Origin: Polytrichum commune
Taxonomy: Eukaryota > Streptophyta > Polytrichopsida > Polytrichales > Polytrichaceae
DNA: 64,000 nucleotides
Assembly: GCA_950295325.1 (NCBI GenBank)
Contig: OX485808.1
Location: 36,293,180 to 36,357,179 of the forward strand
Reading direction: 5' to 3'
Part shown: positions 59,421-64,000 of the stretch, piece after piece
How positions within the stretch are numbered: position 1 is the stretch's first letter
Layout: the number at the start of each line of letters is the position of its first letter
Position numbers and translations under genes: made by a program
The notes under the pieces: generated by a model
Databases searched by the model: none
Told to the model about the DNA's origin: nothing
What the model saw: the letters and a program-made list of their open reading frames with translations, nothing else

Positions 59421-61524
59421 GTCTACATGAGTCCTCCTACTTCGTTCGCCTTACCTTCATATGCCGAACGTATAGCACAAGAATTCATACGCGCCCCATC
59501 TCCAATCCTTTCAGATTTTCCACGTCAACTTTTCAACCCTACAGTGCTTAGATTCATGGATGTCGAGGCTGATCAATGTGACGAGAGTTTCGATGTTGGT
59601 TCACCTTGATCAAGACTATCCATATGTTTGTTTCTGGTTTGTTACGTGCATAATGTAGCCATTTCTTTTTAAAATAAAACATCTACAAGTTTCTTTGTGT
59701 CATAACTATTGTAGACTTGTCAAAGAAGTTCAAAGAAGTTGAAGTTTGAAAGTTTGAGTTATGCCATTTGCACTGAAATGCATGTGCACGCTTCTAACTC
59801 GAACACTGAATTGACTCTATCTAACAAAACTTTGTCATATCTAGTGACATTTGGGAGATGTTACTAGATGGAACTCCCAATTTTTAATACATACATGAAT
59901 TTTTCTCGCCATCATATTTGTTGCTTCACAATTGCTCCTTTGTTTGTTTTGAATAAGTCTATGGCTTAGAATAGGTGTCTACAACACCCTTGCTTCAAAT
60001 ATTTATGTTAAATTGCTCAAGCCTCCAATAATTTATATTCCAACGCCCAATCCTTCCTTTCAGATTTGCTAACACATTGATATTTTCACTCCATGCTCTT
60101 TGCACTCCTAGGTTACCAATTCCCTTGAATTGTCATGAATAGGTGTCTCTACCTTAGAGGGTGTATAAACCAACACTCGAGAGGGCTTAGCCGATTTAGA
60201 TCAACGGTATAAATGATTGGCTTAGCAAATTGACCTAGATTTATGGGTTGCTCGACCCAACTCTCGACGCAACCTCCAAACCTAACCTCCAATAACATGT
60301 AGTGATGTAAGCATCCACATCAAAGTTGGGACATAGGACTTAGGACCCCACGTGAAGTAATAAGTCCCAATTTTTATCCTTTCAACAACTAAGTTTGCAC
60401 ATATTGACCTTAAGTGAACTAAGACTTGGGACCCCTTTTGAACCAACCCTTAGTGAACCGCCCTCGTTCACATCGACTTAAAGTGCCGAATTTATTTTTC
60501 TTTTCTTTCTTTATTCCCCGGCCCAAGGAAGATGGTGGTCCACCAAATTGTCCTATTAGTGTGGGTTACCATTTGGGGTTACGTATTGCTAGAACTTTTT
60601 ACCGACATTATTATATTTTAACTAACTAGATTACATCATATTCTTCAGTGTGCGTACTAAATACTTGTGTCATTTGGGTAAAAAATTATACTCTCTGTAA
60701 AATATTATAGCAATGCGTAACTGCAAACAATAACCCCCACTAATTAGGCAAAATAGCGTAGTAAATATCATAAGCCTTGTAGTTGAATTTTAACATTGGC
60801 TAGGCATTTTTAAAATTTAAGATCATGACTGGTCATCTCTAGATTCCGCCTATAAGAAGATAGAGCAATATTACTTTATAAGTTATCCATAAATCAGAAT
60901 AAGGAAAACTTATTTGGAAATCAACGTCTAGAATTTGACAATGACTTAGTTGAAGAATGAGGTAAGTAAACCTAATTTGGTTACTTATCTTGATTGAAAA
61001 TAATTATGTTTAAATGGTCTTTGGTTAAGTGTGTATCCAAGAATGGACACCAAGAAGACACGTGTTTGATAGATTTGGAAGAAAGGCATAATGTTCCTCA
61101 ATAAACCACACAATGTTTAATACTCTCAAACAATATTCTTTACTAAAATTGTCGGCACTACCCTCTCCACTGAGATTCTAGATTGAGGGGACCTACCTAC
61201 ATGACCGATTAACAAACACAAGAATATTCACTTGTTGGATTGTATAAACTTTGCCATTTAAATTATTGTTTCAAGGATGCCAGCCCTAATTACGCCCTTA
61301 GCCTTAAACACTGAAATAAATTTGTTAATTAATTAAAACACAATTTCATTTCAACCTTGAACGGTCCTCATTTAAATCACCCTTTCATATAAATGATGAC
61401 GTCAGCCCTAATTTCACTATATATATAATAACAAAAATTTGCAGTAGGACCCCCTTCCACGGATTTGGGGTACTCTTTTCCCTTAAAATATACATTTATA
61501 GTTTTCTCCGGACCAAATTCAGTG
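59421..61524. other. MULE right non-coding part
   Basis: The first 190 bp continue the reading frame of the gene upstream (PPTSFALPSYAERIAQEFIR and onward) and end in TGA at 59,609. The remaining 1.9 kb is AT-rich, with no supported gene, before the terminal repeat. Confidence 0.5.
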
Positions 61525-61625
61525 GTAATAGGATCCTTATGTTTCAATAAAATTTTGAAAAGCGAGCGGAGAAATTCACGAAAACATGACGCTCACCGCT
61601 CTACGCTCATGCTGTAACTTTCCCC
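61525..61625. repeat. MULE right terminal repeat
   Basis: Inverted counterpart of 50,030-50,130. The best conserved part is CGCTCTACGCTCATG (61,599-61,613), the exact reverse complement of the left-end block. Confidence 0.75.
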
Positions 61626-61635
61626 ATTTGCATTC
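61626..61635. repeat. 10-bp target duplication, right copy
   Basis: Identical to 50,020-50,029 (ATTTGCATTC). Confidence 0.85.
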
Positions 61636-62061
61636 CACTCTATAGGCAATATGGCGGACTTTCTCCAACAATTTCTAATGGTTTGATCATCTAATTCATG
61701 CCATGCCGCCACACACCATAGCATAGCTTGAAATAGATCAACATTCAGTTTCCCCAAATCTTCATTTGAGTTGTTATCAATTTGTTGCAAAGTCCAGGCA
61801 ACAAGCTTGCGCTTATAGCACATTTTGAATGCTACAATCACTCCTTGATCCAAAGGCTTAACAACTGAAGTCACTTTTGGTGGAAGGAACAAGATAGTGA
61901 TATGGGAGAGTACAAAAGCATTAAACCAATCTATAACTTTCTTGACCTCACCATGAATATCATGACTTCCTGCATTATCCATAATAATGCAAATCTTTAT
62001 GTCCATCCAACCATCACATACAATCCACCCATACTTGGTATTATCACATTTACACTACGAA
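61626..62061 (-). pseudogene. Tigger-type transposase, DDE-domain piece
   Basis: Read leftward, the frame gives ICIIMDNAGSHDI (second catalytic Asp block, as in the DN..(A/S)H motif of pogo-type DDE domains). It then gives LFLPPKVTSVVKPLDQGVIV and AFKMCYKRKL, both hallmark blocks of the CENP-B/Tigger/jerky family, and NCWRKSAILPIEWNAN, where the MULE enters. The N-terminal DNA-binding domain and first Asp are missing, replaced by a short unrelated stretch after a stop near 62,062. Confidence 0.8.
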
Positions 62062-62205
62062 TTTTGGGAAAAAATAGTGACATTACCAAGGGTGATAGGG
62101 ATAGTAACGAGGGAGTTTTACACTATGAAAATCGGTTTCAAACTTTTAGGTGACAATATCAAGGTGTTCTATTAACAAGGGTGACATTATCAAGGTTAGA
62201 CTGTA

Positions 62206-64000
62206 TTTTGGGTCTGGTTGAGGTGAGTGCAAGATGCCCTCAAGAATCACGCTATCGCACAAGGTCAGAGTCAAACCCTGTGAGAAACTTAGGGTTTCAT
62301 CATCAACAAGCGATTGCAAGCAACGAATGCCCCAAGTGATCTGTCTATCTTCATGTCATTGATAAATCGTAAATTCATTTACACGCATACAACCCATTTT
62401 TATTTTTGAAGAAATCAAATACCTCAAAGGTGGAGTTAGCAGCTTACTTGTTGTACTCATTCAGAAGTCGGAAAACATGTGAGTTGACCTTCTCGGAAAT
62501 GTAGGTTGTTCGCTCGATGCTGGATGTGCAGAAATAAGAGCACACCATCAATAGAGAAGATTGCAGAAAGTATTGCAGATGAGGTAGATGTGCCAAATTC
62601 GGTTACTAATCTTAGTCCAACACGTATAATTGAGTGGTATGTGGTGAGGTGTGGTTTCAAGAATGAACATAACAAAAAGGACACATGTTCATAAGAGATT
62701 GGATTACGTGTTCAAAATGTGTTAACTCATTCTAGACTCGATAGTCAGAAACAATGACCATTTAAGACCCCTGTACCGTAAGACAAAGGATAGTGCAGAA
62801 AGCGCAGAACTAGCCTTTGAGAAAATAGTCCAAAAATTCACTTGTAGGTGCCTTCACCAAGGGTCACCTTTGGCGGACGCTAAAGTACCCCCTACAAACT
62901 TGTAGGAGGCAGTTCCCAGGGAAAAAAACCCTGCCCGCCCGTCAACGGAGCGGTGACCGGGCGCGCCGGTCACCCATGGATGGAATGACATAGGACCTGG
63001 TTTAGGGGCGCAGGGTTAGGGTTTGATGTGAGTAGCGCGTCCTTCGATACGTCTAGTCCTTCGAGGCCTGGATTCCTCTCACTGCGCGTCATTCGAGAGT
63101 AAGGTGTTTTTGAGGTTAGGTGTGTTGACACAGGGGGTGTCCTTCATATACTTTCATGGTCTCTCAATTGCAAATCTTTCTCATGAGTGTGCTTGTAGAT
63201 TGATTTCCAATGATGTGAGAGTGATTGAGGTAGGGTTGTTGAGAGATTAGACATATTTCGAGCGAGTATTGTTGTCTCAGCTTCGCCATCTAGGGTTTAG
63301 GGTTGTAATTATTGTTGGGAAGCATTCATTGCAAGGGTGATTCATGAACAGATTGAGGGCTTTCTTTTGTAAAAGAAGTGCAGATTAGGGTTACAATGAG
63401 TGCAGATTTGAGGGGTTAGTATGATTAGATCTTGCATTGAGTGACATTGAGTGCACTAGTGAGGGAGGCGTCCATTGGCCATCTAGGGTTTCGGCCATTG
63501 AGTGAGGCGTCTCTTCGCCATCAGGCGCGTGGATCTCTCTTTCATCATTTCACCTCTTTGCCTAAGTCATAATCATGGTCAAGGGTTGAACCCTGGATTT
63601 TTTTGGGTTCTCTTTGTTGTTGGATCAGATTTTAGGTACATTTATGCAGGTTTCAAGAGTTTAGATGGGAAGAGTTGTTTGATGGGAAGAGTTGTGAGGG
63701 TGTGTCATTTGGGATCTAGAGGCAAGGGTTTGTTGCTCCAGGTTTGCGGAGTCGCGTGGATTCGGCGCCGTATCCTTATGCGGAGAAGTTTCGGGTTAGA
63801 GTAGTTCCAAGCGCGGAGAAGTTCCTTGTGCGTCGAAGTCTCTTGTGCTTGTAGGAGGAATCGCATAGACACACAGGGGACATACAACAGGGGTTCAGAT
63901 CGAACAAAAGTTACATCAGCCGCATCTACACATATTTTTGCGGCAGAGGATTTTGGGTGTAGAAGTCTTTCATATTCTGTCTCTGGGACGCATCACGAAG
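62206..64000. other. No gene named; GC content rises to the window end
   Basis: The frame at 62,506-62,694 and those at 63,502-63,887 lack recognisable domains. The last kilobase, with repeated TAGGGTTTAGGGTT-type words and higher GC, looks like a plant gene leader or a plant promoter edge, but no coding exon can be supported inside the window. Confidence 0.35.
62952..62974. repeat. GC-rich perfect palindrome
   Basis: GGTGACCGG-GCGCG-CCGGTCACC. Isolated in an otherwise non-coding stretch; possibly the hairpin of a small element end. Confidence 0.55.

Larger units (their letters stand above)
50030..61625. mobile_element. 11.6-kb two-gene Mutator-like element (MULE)
   Basis: Imperfect terminal inverted repeats of about 100 bp define the element. 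The left end begins GGGCATTGCTAGGGCATGAG and continues GCGTAGAGCG; the right end, inverted, begins GGGGAAAGTTACAGCATGAG and continues GCGTAGAGCG. Later parts share TGAATTTC and a GAGCGGAGA/CCGCTCGC block. The 10-bp direct repeats lie outside. Inside, a transposase gene (minus) and a second gene (plus) diverge from a 3.7-kb tandem array. The split frame of the host transposase shows directly that the whole block is one insertion. Confidence 0.85.
49279..62203 (-). mobile_element. pogo/Tigger-type element, split by a nested MULE
   Basis: The left end CAGTCTAACCTCGATAATGT and the right end, inverted, CAGTCTAACCTTGATAATGT agree at 19 of 20 bases and continue with CAC. Both are flanked by TA (49,277-49,278 and 62,204-62,205), the target of pogo/Tigger elements. 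Without the nested insertion it would be about 1.3 kb. It carries only the C-terminal half of a transposase, so it was already an internally deleted copy. Confidence 0.8.

Overview
The window is nuclear DNA of a land plant. It is AT-rich, its genes have GT-AG introns, and it holds many plant-type transposons and remnants. The best gene joins a protein kinase, an NB-ARC ATPase and leucine-rich repeats. That kinase-NBS-LRR architecture is known from mosses, so a bryophyte or other seedless plant is likely; this is inference, not proof.

Layout. 0-17 kb: almost no genes. It holds a pogo/Tigger relic (5.3-5.9 kb), a 1.3-kb foldback element with TATA duplications (7.22-8.54 kb), a LINE 3' remnant, a deleted PIF/Harbinger element (12.6-14.1 kb) and a hAT-like MITE (15.7 kb). 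17.9-20.3 kb: a GC-richer island with exons of unidentified genes, the first looking like a chloroplast-targeted N-terminus. 20.8-31.8 kb: LINE remnants, a dispersed repeat family and two more hAT-like elements with perfect 8-bp target duplications. 32.4-34.9 kb: single-exon fragments of three unrelated genes (HTATSF1/CUS2-like, purple acid phosphatase-like, RAB GTPase-like), all on the plus strand, followed by an antiparallel Copia fragment. 39.1-44.7 kb: the kinase-NBS-LRR resistance-type gene, three coding exons, with a 24-residue LRR array whose tail is frameshifted. 44.7-49.3 kb: repeats without recognised genes.

49.3-62.2 kb is the most unusual part. A pogo/Tigger-type element with TA duplication carries a transposase gene that is split in frame by an 11.6-kb Mutator-like element (MULE), flanked by a 10-bp direct repeat. 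The MULE has two divergent genes: a transposase with zinc finger, DDE core and SWIM finger (minus strand), and a three-exon gene with the two sequence halves of a ParB/sulfiredoxin-type fold (plus strand). Between them lie about 29 copies of a 127-bp unit, each carrying a near-perfect palindrome with 9-bp arms and a 6-base spacer. Each gene has a single in-frame TAG, so this copy looks recently inactivated. A DNA-binding-fold gene next to an array of palindromes recalls bacterial ParB/parS; whether the protein binds the array is a hypothesis.

62.2-64 kb holds no gene I can name.
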